DNA of 64,000 nucleotides, taken from positions 36,794 through 100,793 of the forward strand of contig JASJBF010000029.1 of assembly GCA_030066685.1 (NCBI GenBank), read 5' to 3'. Below the pieces are notes generated by a model, which saw only the letters and a list, made by a program, of their open reading frames with translations, made no database searches and was not told the origin of the DNA. Source of the DNA: Kiloniellales bacterium. GTDB taxonomy: Bacteria; Pseudomonadota; Alphaproteobacteria; Kiloniellales; JAKSBE01. Positions within the stretch are counted from its first letter, which is position 1; each line of letters opens with the position of its first letter. The translations under genes were made by a program, and so were the position numbers. Shown in pieces: positions 9,644-20,798 of the stretch.

Positions 9644-10333
9644 ATGGCCCATCCGGCCTTCGAGGACATCGGCGCCTGCGTCTTCGACGCCTACGGCACC
9701 CTCTTCGACGTCCACTCGGCGGCACGGCGCGCCGGCGACGCCCTGGGCGACAAGGCGGCCGGGGTCTCTGCGGTCTGGCGCGACAAGCAGCTGCAGTACA
9801 CCTGGCTGCGCTCGCTGATGGGCGCCCACGCCGACTTCTGGCAGGTCACCGGCGAGGCCCTGGACATCGCCCTGGCCGCCCACGGCATCGAGGACGACGC
9901 CCTGCGGGCGCGCCTGATGGAGCTCTACCTCTCGCTGGAGGCCTACCCCGACGTCGTGCCGGCGCTGAGCAAGCTGCGGGCCGGCGGCAAGCAGACCGCA
10001 ATCCTGTCCAACGGCTCGCCCGACATGCTGGGCGCCGCGGTCCGATCCGCCGGCCTGGACCGGATCCTGGACGCCTCGCTTTCCATCGAGGAGGTCGGCA
10101 TCTACAAGCCCGACGCCCGGGTCTACCAGCTGGCGGTCGACCGCTTGGCGGTCGAGGCCGGGCGAATCTGCTTCGTCTCGACCAATTGCTGGGACGCCCA
10201 CGGCGCCGCCAACTTCGGTTTCACCGTGGCCTGGATGAACCGCTTCGGCCAGCAGGACGAACGGCTGCCGGGGACGCCGGCCGCCGTCATGCAGGGCCTG
10301 GACGAGCTGCCCGGCCTGCTGGGCCTAGACTAG
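9644..10333 (+). CDS. Haloacid dehalogenase, type II (HAD superfamily)
   Basis: A 229-residue HAD hydrolase of the L-2-haloacid dehalogenase type. Motif I is CVFDAYGTLFDV with the nucleophile Asp near residue 13; motif II is SNGSPDML; the Lys motif is KPDARVYQLAV; and motif III is FVSTNCWDAHGAANFGF, the form typical of 2-haloacid dehalogenases rather than phosphatases. Such enzymes replace the halogen of 2-haloacids with hydroxyl. ATG 9644 was chosen because GGAG lies 9 nt upstream and the family starts just before the DAYGTL motif; an in-frame start at 9584 would add an unlikely Gly/Arg-rich tail. It is first in an operon with the hydrolase and threonine dehydratase downstream. Confidence 0.9.
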   Translation: MAHPAFEDIGACVFDAYGTLFDVHSAARRAGDALGDKAAGVSAVWRDKQLQYTWLRSLMGAHADFWQVTGEALDIALAAHGIEDDALRARLMELYLSLEAYPDVVPALSKLRAGGKQTAILSNGSPDMLGAAVRSAGLDRILDASLSIEEVGIYKPDARVYQLAVDRLAVEAGRICFVSTNCWDAHGAANFGFTVAWMNRFGQQDERLPGTPAAVMQGLDELPGLLGLD

Positions 10334-10344
10334 GATCCCGCGCC

Positions 10345-11244
10345 TTGCCGGACAGCAGCGCCACCGAGGCCCGGGCGGCAAACTACCGCGAGGGCTTTCT
10401 CGGCAGCCACGACGGGCTGAGGCTCTATTACCAGGACTACGGCGATCCCTTGTCGCCCGGGACGCCGGTGCTCTGCCTCGCCGGGCTGACCCGCAACACG
10501 GGCGACTTCGCCCGCCTGGCCCCGCGGCTCGCCGCGCAGCGACGGGTGGTGACCCTGGACTACCGCGGCCGCGGCCGCTCCGACTACGATCCGGACTGGC
10601 GGCACTACAGCCCCCAGGCCTGCGTCTGGGACGTGGTCCAGGCCAGCTTCGCCCTGGGCCTGCACCACTTCGTCGTGATCGGGACCTCCTACGGCGGTCT
10701 GCTGGGCATGGGCCTGGCGGTCTTCCTGCCCTCCGCCCTGGCCGGCCTGGTGATGAACGACACCGGCCCGGACCTCAATGACGAGGGCATCGAGCGGATC
10801 ATGTCCTATGTCGGCCGCGACAACCCGCAGCCGGACTGGGAGGCGGCGGCCCGGAACATCCGCGAGACCTTCCCCCACCTGCGCCTGCGGACCCAGGAGG
10901 ACTGGGACCGGATGATCCGCGGCACCTTCAGGGAGGGCGCCGACGGCAGGCTGCATCACGACTGGGACCCGAAGATCGCAAAGGCCATCCTGGAGAGCCC
11001 GGAGGCCCAGGACCTCTGGCCCTACTTCCGGGCGCTCCGGGCCCTACCCCTTCTGGTGATCCGCGGCGCCGAGTCCGACGTCCTGGACGCCGCGGGGCTG
11101 GAGCGCATGGCAAGCATCAAGCCCGACCTGGTCCGGCTCACGGTCGAGGGCGTCGGCCACACCCCCAGCCTCGAGGAGCCGGAGTGCCGCGCGGCCATCG
11201 ACGACTTCCTGGCCGGGATCGACCGGAGCCTGGGCCATGGATAG
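10345..11244 (+). CDS. Alpha/beta hydrolase
   Basis: A 299-residue alpha/beta-fold hydrolase. The nucleophile elbow is GTSYGGLLG, the oxyanion side is LAGLTRNTGDF, the DYRGRGRSDYD motif follows strand 4, the acid is in the RGAESDVLD segment, and the catalytic His is in GVGHTPSLEEPE. The frame is open far upstream through the previous gene. The likely start is TTG 10345, with AGGA about 9 nt upstream, because only after this point does the reading frame look like protein of this family. It begins 11 nt after the dehalogenase and overlaps the next gene by 8 nt, so the three are co-transcribed. The substrate is unknown; esters and enol-lactones are typical. Confidence 0.85.
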   Translation: MPDSSATEARAANYREGFLGSHDGLRLYYQDYGDPLSPGTPVLCLAGLTRNTGDFARLAPRLAAQRRVVTLDYRGRGRSDYDPDWRHYSPQACVWDVVQASFALGLHHFVVIGTSYGGLLGMGLAVFLPSALAGLVMNDTGPDLNDEGIERIMSYVGRDNPQPDWEAAARNIRETFPHLRLRTQEDWDRMIRGTFREGADGRLHHDWDPKIAKAILESPEAQDLWPYFRALRALPLLVIRGAESDVLDAAGLERMASIKPDLVRLTVEGVGHTPSLEEPECRAAIDDFLAGIDRSLGHG

Positions 11245-12223
11245 CTTCAACCTGCCGGGCCTGGCCGAGATCGAGGCGGCCGCCCGGCGAATCGCCGGCA
11301 AGGCGGTGGTCACCCCCTTGCTGGAGAGCCCGGCGCTCAACGCCCGCCTGGGCGGCCGGATCCTGCTGAAACCGGAGACCCTCCAGCGGACCGGCTCCTT
11401 CAAGTTCCGTGGCGCCTACAACAAGCTGAGCCAGCTCGACGAGACGCAGCGAAAGGCCGGCGTGGTCGCCTATTCCTCGGGCAACCACGCCCAGGGCGTG
11501 GCCGCGGCGGCACAGCTTCTGGGCGCGCCCGCAACCATCGTCATGCCGAGCGACGCGCCCGGGATCAAGGTCGCCAACACCAAGGGCTACGGCGCCGAGG
11601 TGGTGCCCTACGCGCGCGCATCGGAGGACCGCAAGGCCATCGCCGAGGCGATCGCAACGGAGCGCGGCGCGACCCTCGTGCCGCCCTACGACGACCCCGA
11701 CATCATTGCCGGCCAGGGCACCTGCGGCCTGGAGATCTGCCAGCAGGCGGAAGCGCTCGGCGCCAGCCTGGATGCCATCCTGGTCTGCTGCGGCGGTGGC
11801 GGCCTGACCGCCGGGGTCGGCACCGCGGCCCGGGCCCTTTCGCCGGAGACCGAGGTCTACACCGTCGAGCCGGCCGGCTGGGACGACACCGCCCGCTCTC
11901 TGGCCGCCGGCCGGCGCCTGGCCAACCAGGACCCGCCCGCCAGCCTCTGCGATGCGCTGCTCGCGATGCAGCCGGGTGCCTTGACTTTCGACGTCATCCG
12001 CCGGGTCGCGGCCGGCGGCTTCGCGGTGACCGAAGACGAGGTCGCCGAGGCGGTCCGCTACGCCTTCCAGACCCTGAAGCTGGTCGTCGAGCCGGGCGGC
12101 GCGGTGACCTTGGCGGCGCTGCTGACCGGCCGCTACGACGTCCGCGACCGCTGCGTCGCCGTCACACTGTCCGGCGGCAACATCGACCCGGCGCTCATGG
12201 CCCGCCTGCTCGCCGAGCGCTGA
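11237..12223 (+). CDS. Threonine/serine dehydratase (PLP-dependent)
   Basis: A 328-residue fold-type II PLP enzyme that deaminates threonine or serine to a 2-oxoacid plus ammonia. The PLP lysine is in TGSFKFRGAYNKL, the substrate loop is SSGNHAQGVA, and the phosphate-binding glycine loop is CCGGGGLTAG. There is no C-terminal ACT domain, so it is the short, catabolic or serine-racemase-like form rather than the isoleucine-regulated IlvA. It overlaps the upstream hydrolase by 8 nt and is followed by a strong hairpin. Confidence 0.92.
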   Translation: MDSFNLPGLAEIEAAARRIAGKAVVTPLLESPALNARLGGRILLKPETLQRTGSFKFRGAYNKLSQLDETQRKAGVVAYSSGNHAQGVAAAAQLLGAPATIVMPSDAPGIKVANTKGYGAEVVPYARASEDRKAIAEAIATERGATLVPPYDDPDIIAGQGTCGLEICQQAEALGASLDAILVCCGGGGLTAGVGTAARALSPETEVYTVEPAGWDDTARSLAAGRRLANQDPPASLCDALLAMQPGALTFDVIRRVAAGGFAVTEDEVAEAVRYAFQTLKLVVEPGGAVTLAALLTGRYDVRDRCVAVTLSGGNIDPALMARLLAER

Positions 12224-12235
12224 GCTCCGGCCCCG

Positions 12236-12273
12236 AAAAAGACCGACGGCCGGGTCCCGGGGACCCGGCCGTC
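12236..12273 (-). terminator. Rho-independent terminator after the bactofilin operon
   Basis: A perfect 13-bp inverted repeat (GACGGCCGGGTCC/GGACCCGGCCGTC, 12245-12257 and 12261-12273) sits between the convergent threonine dehydratase and bactofilin genes. Read on the minus strand, the stem is followed after a few bases by TTTTT, so it should end the bactofilin transcript. The stem could also slow polymerase from the plus-strand operon, though no T run follows on that side. Confidence 0.85.
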
Positions 12274-12299
12274 GCAGCGTCTTGCGCGAAGGGGGCGGC

Positions 12300-12818
12300 T
12301 CAGCCGGCCAGCGGCGCGGCGCCGTCGCCCTCCTTGCCGTTGGCCTTGGGACTGCCGGGCTTGCCGGCGTCGTCCTTGACACTGCCGTCCTCCGTCTTGA
12401 GCAGCGAGACCTTCGGCCCCGAACCGTTGCCGGCGCCTCGGCCGGCGCTCATGTGGCGGCAGTTGCCTTCGAGGTAGGCGCCGGTCTCGACCGAGAGCTT
12501 CTCGTGGACCACGTCGCCGATCACCCGGGCGGTCTCGGCGACGATCACGGACTTCGCCTTGACCTCGCCCTCGACCGTGCCGCAGATGCGCGCGTCGTCG
12601 GCCGAGACCGAGCCCTTGATCTTGGCGTTGATGCCGACCGTCAGGCTCTGGCTCTCGACGTCGCCTTCGATGACGCCGTCGATCTGCAGATCGCCGTCCG
12701 AGCGGAGGTCGCCAACGACCCGGAGGTCGGAGCTGATAATGGAGGGGATGCCGCCCTTGCCGGCAGCGGGGGCAGAGCTGCCGCCCAGACGCGCGTCGGA
12801 TTTATCCCTTGAAAACAT
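12300..12818 (-). CDS. Bactofilin (polymer-forming cytoskeletal protein)
   Basis: A 172-residue bactofilin. The central beta-helix domain (about residues 25-125) shows the typical repeating pattern (LRVVGDLRSDGDLQIDG, then GDVESQSLTVG and AKIKGSVSADD). It is flanked by disordered tails, the C-terminal one rich in Gly, Lys and Pro. Bactofilins polymerise without nucleotides on the inner membrane face and position cell-wall enzymes. It overlaps the M23 peptidase gene by 17 nt, an arrangement seen in alphaproteobacteria where bactofilin and an M23 endopeptidase work together in shape control. Confidence 0.93.
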   Translation of the reverse strand: MFSRDKSDARLGGSSAPAAGKGGIPSIISSDLRVVGDLRSDGDLQIDGVIEGDVESQSLTVGINAKIKGSVSADDARICGTVEGEVKAKSVIVAETARVIGDVVHEKLSVETGAYLEGNCRHMSAGRGAGNGSGPKVSLLKTEDGSVKDDAGKPGSPKANGKEGDGAAPLAG

Positions 12819-14415
12819 TTCGGCCTGCCTTGAGGAAGTTCATCGGATCAACAACTTTGCCGTCCACGCGGATCTCGTAGTGGACGTGCGGCCCCTTGCT
12901 TCGGCCCGAGCTGCCCTGCATCCCGAGCTTGTCCCGGAAGGCGACGCTCTGCCCGACCTTGACGTAGATCTTGCGCATGTGCGCGACGCGGGTGCGGATA
13001 CCGTAGCCGTGGTCGACCTCGACCATGCGCCCGTAGCGGCCGTACCAGCCGGCGTAGACGACCTTGCCCGGCGCCGTCGCCAGGACGTTCGCGCCGATCG
13101 GCGCGGCGAAGTCCAGGCCGTTGTGGCGGGCCCGGCGGCCGTTGATCGGGTCGCGCCGGACCCCGAAGCCGCTGGTCAGACGGTAGTCGTCGACCGGCGC
13201 CGCCAGGGGCAGCGAGCCCATGACCTGCTGGAGGGCCTCCCAGCGGTTCATGTGGGCGTCCAGAGAGGCGATGGAGAACTCCTGCGGCGGATGGTCGGCA
13301 ATCTCGCTGCCTGCCATGCCGGCCTCTGCGGGCACGAAGGGGCCGCCCTGGCCGCCGGCAGCGGTGGGCATGCGCGCCAGCAGCTTGTCGGGGTTGAGGC
13401 CGGCCGTCTCGATGGCCGACTCCAGGATGCCGATGCTCTCGCGGGTCTGCGTGGTAAGTCGTGCGACCACGCCATGCTGGTTCTCCTGCAGCGAGACCAG
13501 GCGCGCCTCGAGGCCGGTCACCTCGCCGATCAGCTCGTCGCGCTCCTTGGTCAGCTCGCTGCCGAGGGCAACGGCTTGATCTAGGTCCGACTCCAGGCCA
13601 AGCACCTCGCCCTCAAGCTGGGCTTCCCGCTCGCGGGCGTTCAGCAGGTTAGCCTGCAGGCGGCCCATCTGGACCGAGAGGGCCAGCTGGGCGGCGCTGA
13701 GCTGGGTCCGGTCGGCCTTCGTCTTGCCGAGCTCGCTCTGCAGACGGCTCACGGTCGCTTCAAGTCCGCGCTTGCTGGTCTCGGTCGACTCCAGGCGGTC
13801 GGTGACGCTGCTCAGCTGCTCGGCGATGCGATCCCGCGCCTTCTTGATCTGCGCCCGCTCCGCCTCGGTCACTTCGAGCAGCGACCGGATCTGGGCGATC
13901 TGGTCCTTGATCCGCGCGCCCACTTCGCCTTGGCCTTTGGCCTCGCGCAGGGCCACGCGCAGCTGCCGGTCGATGTCGCTTCGGGCGGCGACGATGCGGT
14001 CGCGTGCCGAATTGGAGCGCGCGATGCGCCGTTCGATCTCCGCCTTGTCGAGCACCCCGGCCCGCTCGTCCTCCATGAGGTTGAGCAGAAAGGCCTGGTT
14101 GTCCTCGAGGCTTTCGATCACCCGCGCGTACTGCGCGTGATAGTCGTTGATCTGCTGAAGCAGGTCGACGTAGGCCAGGCGCGACTGCTCGATCTGGCGG
14201 TCCTTGGAATCGACGATGCTCTCGTGCAAGACGGTCTTGACCGAGGCGTAGAAGACCCAGAGCCCGGCTGCACACAGGGTCGCCGCCGCAAACATCTGGA
14301 TCCTGGAGCCGAGCCGCAGGTAGCGAACCTGCCCGTCCACCCGCAGATAGAATTCCCGTTCGACGAAACAGCGCCGCAAGAAGGCGCGAAACCTGCTCTC
14401 CGCCTGCCTCTGCAT
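12802..14415 (-). CDS. Membrane-anchored M23 peptidoglycan endopeptidase with coiled coil
   Basis: A 537-residue protein. A short cytoplasmic N terminus is followed by one transmembrane helix (about residues 32-50, TLCAAGLWVFYASV), a long coiled coil (about 65-290) and a C-terminal M23/LytM domain (about 400-530). The zinc site is complete: RHNGLDFAAP (HxxxD) and GPHVHYEIR (HxH). It should cleave peptidoglycan cross-bridges in the periplasm. It is translationally coupled to bactofilin by a 17-nt overlap, matching the LmdC-bactofilin pairing known from stalked or curved alphaproteobacteria. Confidence 0.92.
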   Translation of the reverse strand: MQRQAESRFRAFLRRCFVEREFYLRVDGQVRYLRLGSRIQMFAAATLCAAGLWVFYASVKTVLHESIVDSKDRQIEQSRLAYVDLLQQINDYHAQYARVIESLEDNQAFLLNLMEDERAGVLDKAEIERRIARSNSARDRIVAARSDIDRQLRVALREAKGQGEVGARIKDQIAQIRSLLEVTEAERAQIKKARDRIAEQLSSVTDRLESTETSKRGLEATVSRLQSELGKTKADRTQLSAAQLALSVQMGRLQANLLNAREREAQLEGEVLGLESDLDQAVALGSELTKERDELIGEVTGLEARLVSLQENQHGVVARLTTQTRESIGILESAIETAGLNPDKLLARMPTAAGGQGGPFVPAEAGMAGSEIADHPPQEFSIASLDAHMNRWEALQQVMGSLPLAAPVDDYRLTSGFGVRRDPINGRRARHNGLDFAAPIGANVLATAPGKVVYAGWYGRYGRMVEVDHGYGIRTRVAHMRKIYVKVGQSVAFRDKLGMQGSSGRSKGPHVHYEIRVDGKVVDPMNFLKAGRNVFKG

Positions 14416-14911
14416 ATCCTTCGGTCCCTACCCTCTCAAGACTCCGCCCTTGTCTTCGGCCCGCGCCGACAGTGCGCCGCTTCCTCGGGACTTCGCGATC
14501 GGACCGGCGGTATGCCGAGGCTCCTGTCCGACAGGATCCTTGTGCCAGTACGCTCGCGGTTTTGGACCGGATGCCCCCCGGTGCCAGGCGTCCCGCAGCC
14601 AGCCGAGACAGGGGATTATCCCTCTCTCCTGGCGCCAAGACTAGGGTCTAATCGTTTTAAATACCCTTAACCCTGAGACAAAGGGTCGAGGGATTTCAAA
14701 GGACTAGGCAAGACTTGCCGGCAGCGGAAAGCCAGGGATTCCCTGCATCCCGATGGTTAACCGCTTCGCAACCACCGCAACCGCCCGGCGAGCCGCGGCA
14801 GGCACCGGTCGATTTGGTCGGCTTTCGCGCTCTGCCAGTCATCGAGGCCCGCTCGGAATCCCATTGCGGAGCATGAGAGCGGGCCGCGTCGCCGGCCGGG
14901 GCCAGTGGGCC
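14416..14911. other. Gap of about 500 bp with no gene seen
   Basis: The space lies between the start of the M23 gene and the end of cysNC. Both flanking genes are on the minus strand. Frames here are short and lack coding character. An AT-rich patch (14650-14700, TTTTAAATACCCTTAACCC) may hold the promoter of the M23-bactofilin operon. No hairpin with a T run and no RNA gene was recognised. Confidence 0.5.
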
Positions 14912-16801
14912 TCAGCCCTCCTTTGCCCTGAAGGTCCGCTCGACGTATTCGACGATCTCCTCGACGCAGCCGGCAATGTCGGACTTCGCCGTATCGACCA
15001 CCATCTCGGGGGCGGCCGGCGGCTCGTAGGGCGCCGAGATCCCGGTAAACTCTGCGATCTCGCCGGACCGGGCCTTTTTGTAGAGGCCCTTGGGATCGCG
15101 TTGCTCGCAGGTCGCGAGGTCGGCCTTGACGTAGACCTCGTGGAACAGTCCCGGAGCCGCCGCCCGGGCGCGGTCCCGGTCGGCCTGATAGGGCGAGATG
15201 AAGGCGGTGATGCAGACCAGGCCGGCGTCCGCGAAGAGCGCCGCCACCTCGCCGATCCGGCGGATGTTCTCGGCGCGGTCGTCGGGCGAGAAGCCGAGAT
15301 TCTTGTTCAGCCCGCGGCGTACGTTGTCGCCGTCCAGCACGTAGACTTGGAGGCCGCGCTTGAACAAGCGCTGCTCGACTTCCATCGCCAGGGTCGACTT
15401 GCCGGCGCCGGAAAGCCCGGTGAACCAGAGGACGCCGCCGGTGTGGCCGTTGACCTGTGCGCGGCTGTTGGTCTCGACGCTGTGTTCGACGCTGTAGATG
15501 TTGGTCGACTTGACCGTCATCACGCTGCGTTGGTCGGGATAGCCCTCCAGCGAGATCACGCCGCCGGCGACGGTGTCGTAGCCGTCGATCAGGACGCAGC
15601 GGCCGGTCCGGGGACTGCGAGCGTACTCGTCCAGGGCCAGGACCTCGCGGCTGCGCAGGACCAGGGTGCCGACGCCGTTGCGCTCCAGGGTCTCGGCCTG
15701 GCCCTTGGCCAGGGAATTGGTGTCGATGACGCCGTCCAGCGCCTCGACCCTGACCCGCGCCTCGCGGGTCGCCAGCTTCACCTTGAGGCTGTCGCCGACC
15801 TTGAGCGGCTTGCGGCCGAGCCAGAACAGGGTGGTCCGGAAGACGTTGGAGAGGCTCGGCGGGCTGAACTCGTGGCTGGCGATCTCGCCGCGCTCGACGA
15901 AGACCTGCTGGTCGAGAGTGATGCCGACCGACTGCCCGGCACTGGCCGAGACCGGCTTGGGGTCGACGTTCCAGGCCTCGATCGAGCGGACCCGGGCAGT
16001 CTTGTTCGAGGGCGAGAACACGAGGGTGTCGCCGACCCGCAGCACCCCGGTCTCGATGCGCCCGGCGATGATCCGGCGGTCGTCGAACTTGTAGACGTCC
16101 TGCACCGGGAAGCGCAGGGGCTGATCGACCGGCGCCGAGGCCGACTGCAGGCGGTCGAGGGACTCCAGCACCGTCGGGCCGTCGTACCAGGGCATCTTGG
16201 CCGAAGGCTTGGCGATGTTGTCGCCCTCCCGTGCCGAGATCGGCACGATGAAGTTCGGCTCGATGCCCAGCTTGCCCAGGTACTCGGTGACCTCGTCCGA
16301 GACGGTGGCGAAGCGCTGGCGGTCGTAGTCCACCAGGTCCATCTTGTTGATCGCGACGGTGACCTGGCGGATGCCCAGCAGGTAAAGCAGGTAGCCGTGG
16401 CGCTTGGTTTGCTCCTGCACGCCCTCGCCGGCGTCGACCACCAGGACCGCCGCCTCGGCGTTGGCGGCGCCGCTGATCATGTTCTTGATGAACTCGTGAT
16501 GGCCCGGCGCGTCGATGATGACGACGTCGCGCTTGAAGGTGCGGAACCAGATCCGCGTCGTATCGATGGTGATCGCCTGATCGCGCTCGGCCTGAAAGGC
16601 GTCGAGAACGAAGGACCACTCGATCGGCATGCCGCGCTTGGCGCTGACCGCCTTCAGCTCCTCCAGCTTGCCCTCGGGCAGGGAATCCGTGTCGTGGAGC
16701 AGCCGGCCGATCAGGGAGGACTTGCCGTGGTCGACGTGACCCACGATGACCAGATGGAGCGGCTGCTGGATTGCCGGCAGGATGGATCGCTTGTCAGCCA
16801 T
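14912..16801 (-). CDS. cysNC: Bifunctional sulfate adenylyltransferase subunit 1 / adenylylsulfate kinase
   Basis: A 629-residue fusion. The N-terminal part is the GTPase subunit of ATP sulfurylase (G1 GHVDHGKSSLIGR near residue 20, DAPGHHEF, INKMDLVDYD), followed by EF-Tu-like beta-barrels. The C-terminal part (from about residue 445) is APS kinase with its P-loop GLSGAGKSTLA. It activates sulfate to APS and then PAPS for cysteine synthesis or sulfation. ATG 16801 is the start: the frame upstream runs into cysD coding sequence and the protein begins as CysN proteins do. It follows cysD by 8 nt. Confidence 0.96.
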   Translation of the reverse strand: MADKRSILPAIQQPLHLVIVGHVDHGKSSLIGRLLHDTDSLPEGKLEELKAVSAKRGMPIEWSFVLDAFQAERDQAITIDTTRIWFRTFKRDVVIIDAPGHHEFIKNMISGAANAEAAVLVVDAGEGVQEQTKRHGYLLYLLGIRQVTVAINKMDLVDYDRQRFATVSDEVTEYLGKLGIEPNFIVPISAREGDNIAKPSAKMPWYDGPTVLESLDRLQSASAPVDQPLRFPVQDVYKFDDRRIIAGRIETGVLRVGDTLVFSPSNKTARVRSIEAWNVDPKPVSASAGQSVGITLDQQVFVERGEIASHEFSPPSLSNVFRTTLFWLGRKPLKVGDSLKVKLATREARVRVEALDGVIDTNSLAKGQAETLERNGVGTLVLRSREVLALDEYARSPRTGRCVLIDGYDTVAGGVISLEGYPDQRSVMTVKSTNIYSVEHSVETNSRAQVNGHTGGVLWFTGLSGAGKSTLAMEVEQRLFKRGLQVYVLDGDNVRRGLNKNLGFSPDDRAENIRRIGEVAALFADAGLVCITAFISPYQADRDRARAAAPGLFHEVYVKADLATCEQRDPKGLYKKARSGEIAEFTGISAPYEPPAAPEMVVDTAKSDIAGCVEEIVEYVERTFRAKEG

Positions 16802-16809
16802 GGCGCGCC

Positions 16810-17604
16810 TCACATGTATCCGGTGGCCCGAAGCTGCTCGAAGGCATCTTCGGACTCGTGGTCCATGGCCCGGCCCGCCCGCTCGGGCGCCTTGGTCGTC
16901 TCCAGCTCCTCGATGATCTCGTCGATCGTCGAGGCCTTGGACTCGATGGGAAAGGTGATGTCCTTGTCCCCCAGCGAGCGGTAACGCTTGCCGTCCTTCG
17001 CGAAGTAGAGCGGCACCAGGGGAATCGCCTCGCGCTTGATGTAGCGCCAGATGTCGATCTCGGTCCAGTGCAGCAGCGGGTGGATGCGCAGGTGCGTGCC
17101 CGCCGGGAAGTCGGTCTTGAACTGGTCCCAGAACTCCGGCGGCTGGTCGCGGAAGTCCCACTCGCCGCTTTCGGCGCGCGGGCTGAAGACCCGCTCCTTG
17201 GCGCGGGTAGCCTGCTCGTCGCGCCGGATGCCGGCGATAATGCCCTGAAAGCCGTGCTTCTCGATCGCCGCCTTGAGGCCCAGGGTCTTGCGCTCGGCGC
17301 TGCGCCGCGCCGGCGGCAGCTCGGCATCGACCACCTCCAGCGGCGGACAGTCCTCAACCAAGAGCTCCAGCCCCCACTCCTTGGCGTAGCGCTCCCGGAA
17401 CGCGTACATCTCCTCGAACTTCATGCCGGTGTCGACGTGCATCAGGGGGAAGGGGACCTTGCCGAAGAAGGCCTTGCGGGCCAACCAGACCATAACGTTG
17501 GAATCCTTGCCCAGGGACCAAAGCATGGCCAGGGGCCGGATGCGGTTGTAGGCCTCACGGAGGATGAAGACCGACTGGGCTTCCAGTTCGTCGAGATGCT
17601 GCAT
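16810..17604 (-). CDS. cysD: Sulfate adenylyltransferase subunit 2
   Basis: A 264-residue ATP pyrophosphatase subunit that adenylates sulfate to APS, driven by GTP hydrolysis in CysN. The PP-loop appears as LWSLGKDSNVMVWL; the motifs HVDTGMKFEEM and RRDEQATRAKERVFS are typical of CysD. The start MQHLDELEAQ at 17604 matches the family; the frame continues upstream without coding character. It is shorter than the E. coli protein (302 residues), mainly at the C terminus. Confidence 0.95.
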   Translation of the reverse strand: MQHLDELEAQSVFILREAYNRIRPLAMLWSLGKDSNVMVWLARKAFFGKVPFPLMHVDTGMKFEEMYAFRERYAKEWGLELLVEDCPPLEVVDAELPPARRSAERKTLGLKAAIEKHGFQGIIAGIRRDEQATRAKERVFSPRAESGEWDFRDQPPEFWDQFKTDFPAGTHLRIHPLLHWTEIDIWRYIKREAIPLVPLYFAKDGKRYRSLGDKDITFPIESKASTIDEIIEELETTKAPERAGRAMDHESEDAFEQLRATGYM

Positions 17605-17704
17605 GGCCGAATTGTCTGCTGTTTTGGGATTGGCCGGGGCGATAACCCTTTTGGACCGCTGAGGCAACCGATTTCGACGGCCCCGGCCATGCGCCCCGAG
17701 CATG

Positions 17705-19360
<1,656 letters not shown>

Positions 19361-19361
<1 letters not shown>

Positions 19362-20545
19362 CAGTCACCGCCCGCCGCCTGGCGCGGCCGCTCTTGCTTC
19401 GGCTGGAACCGTGCCAAGGTGAAGCCTCGGATCGCCTCCGGCACGCCGCCATCCAGGATCGCCCGGCTGACATAGTCCGCGGTCGCCGGCGCCAGCAGGA
19501 TCCCGTTACGGTGATGTCCGGTCGCCAGGTAGAGGCCCTCGATGGGCCCCGGACCGAGGATCGGCGCGTCGTCGCGGCTGGTCGGCCGGAAGCCGACCCA
19601 CATCTCGGCGATCGGCAGCTCTTCGATCGCCGGGACCGCCCGCCAGGCCGCCTCCAGCACGCTGAAGACCCCGCCAGCCGTCAGGCTGTCGTCGAAGCCG
19701 CGTTCCTCGACCGTGCCGCCGACGATCAGGCGGCCGTCGCCGCGCGGCACCATGTAGATCCGGGGCGCCCAGAGGACGTGGCGCAGCAAGGGCTCGGCCG
19801 GGTCCATCGACAGGGCCAGCATCTGGCCCTTGACCGGACGCACCGGCGGCCGCAGGGCCTCGGGCAGGCCTTCGATCTGCCGGGACCAGGCGCCGGCGGC
19901 GAGCACCACCGCCTCGGCGGCGACGCTCCGGTCGTTCACGACGACCCCGGCGGCGTGCCCGGCCGCGGTCTCGATGGCGGTGACGGCCGCCTGCTCCTGC
20001 AGCTCGCCGCCGGCTCGCAGGAAGGCCTCCTTCAGGGCCAGCACCAGCAGGCGGTTGTCGACCTGGTGGTCGCGCGGGCTGTAGACCGCCGCGGGCGCGC
20101 TGGTTCTGAGATAGGGCTCGCGGGCGCGCGCCTCGCCGCCGCTCAGCCACTCGAGCTCGATCCCCAGGCCGCGCTGGAAATCGTAGTTAAAGCGCAGCTC
20201 CTCGACGTCGTCGCGGTTGAGCGCGGCCACCAGAGTCCCCTCGTCGCGGTAGCCGATGCTCCGGCCGCTGGCGGCTTCCAGGTCACGCCTGAAGGCCGGC
20301 CAGAGCCTCTGGCTTTCGAGGGTCAGCCGCAGCAGCGGCTCCTCCCCGGGCTCGCACTCGACCCCCGCGGCCAGCATGCCGGCCGCCGCCCAGGAGGCAC
20401 CCTGCCCGGCGCTGCCGCAGTCGAAGACGGTGACGTGGCAGCCGGCCTCGGCGAGCCGCCAGCCAATGCCGAGTCCGCAGACGCCAGCGCCGATCACGGC
20501 GACCCTGGGGCCGCCGGAAGCATCGTAAGGTCTGGAACCCGTCAT
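19361..20545 (-). CDS. thiO: Glycine oxidase of thiamine synthesis
   Basis: A 394-residue FAD-dependent amine oxidase that supplies dehydroglycine for the thiazole ring. The Rossmann motif VAVIGAGVCGLGIGWRLAEAG is at residues 14-34; the family motif DHQVDNRLLVLALKEAFLRAG and the C-terminal GHHRNGILLAP are present. Use of ThiO rather than ThiH implies an oxygen-dependent route. It is first in the thiO-thiS-thiG-thiE operon, just behind a TPP riboswitch. Confidence 0.95.
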
Positions 20546-20550
20546 CGAGA

Positions 20551-20642
20551 GGCTCCCTTCGCTGGCATGATCCAGATCAGGTTCTGTGGGTGTGCTCTCA
20601 GCCGGCTCCGCGGTTCCAGATCTTCCGCGGCCGGCACCCCAG
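20551..20642 (-). promoter_or_regulatory. TPP riboswitch (thi box)
   Basis: Read on the minus strand, the leader of thiO contains the conserved blocks in order: GGGGTGCC, a variable stem, GGCTGAGA, ACCC, GAACCTGATCTGGAT, and CCAGCGAAGGGAG. These form the P1-P5 fold of the thiamine pyrophosphate aptamer. The 3' end (AAGGGAGCC) lies about 6-13 nt before the thiO ATG and is itself the best Shine-Dalgarno, so ligand binding should hide the ribosome site and switch off translation of the operon. Confidence 0.96.
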
Positions 20643-20798
20643 CCTAGTGCGTCAGATAAGTGTAACGCAGTCCGGCCGCAAGGTGCCAGAAGGAAGCGCG
20701 CGCAGCTCCGGCTGGATCATCGCCCCGCCGCGCCTGTAGAGTGGCGATCCGGCCAAGAAGGTCGGCAAACATAGGAAAACATCGGAAGGGAGTCGCGC

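Noticed and set aside
9622..10344. N-terminal 241 codons of a long frame leading into the alpha/beta hydrolase
   Set aside because: This part overlaps the dehalogenase in another frame and reads as Arg/Gly/Ala noise. The hydrolase starts near 10345.
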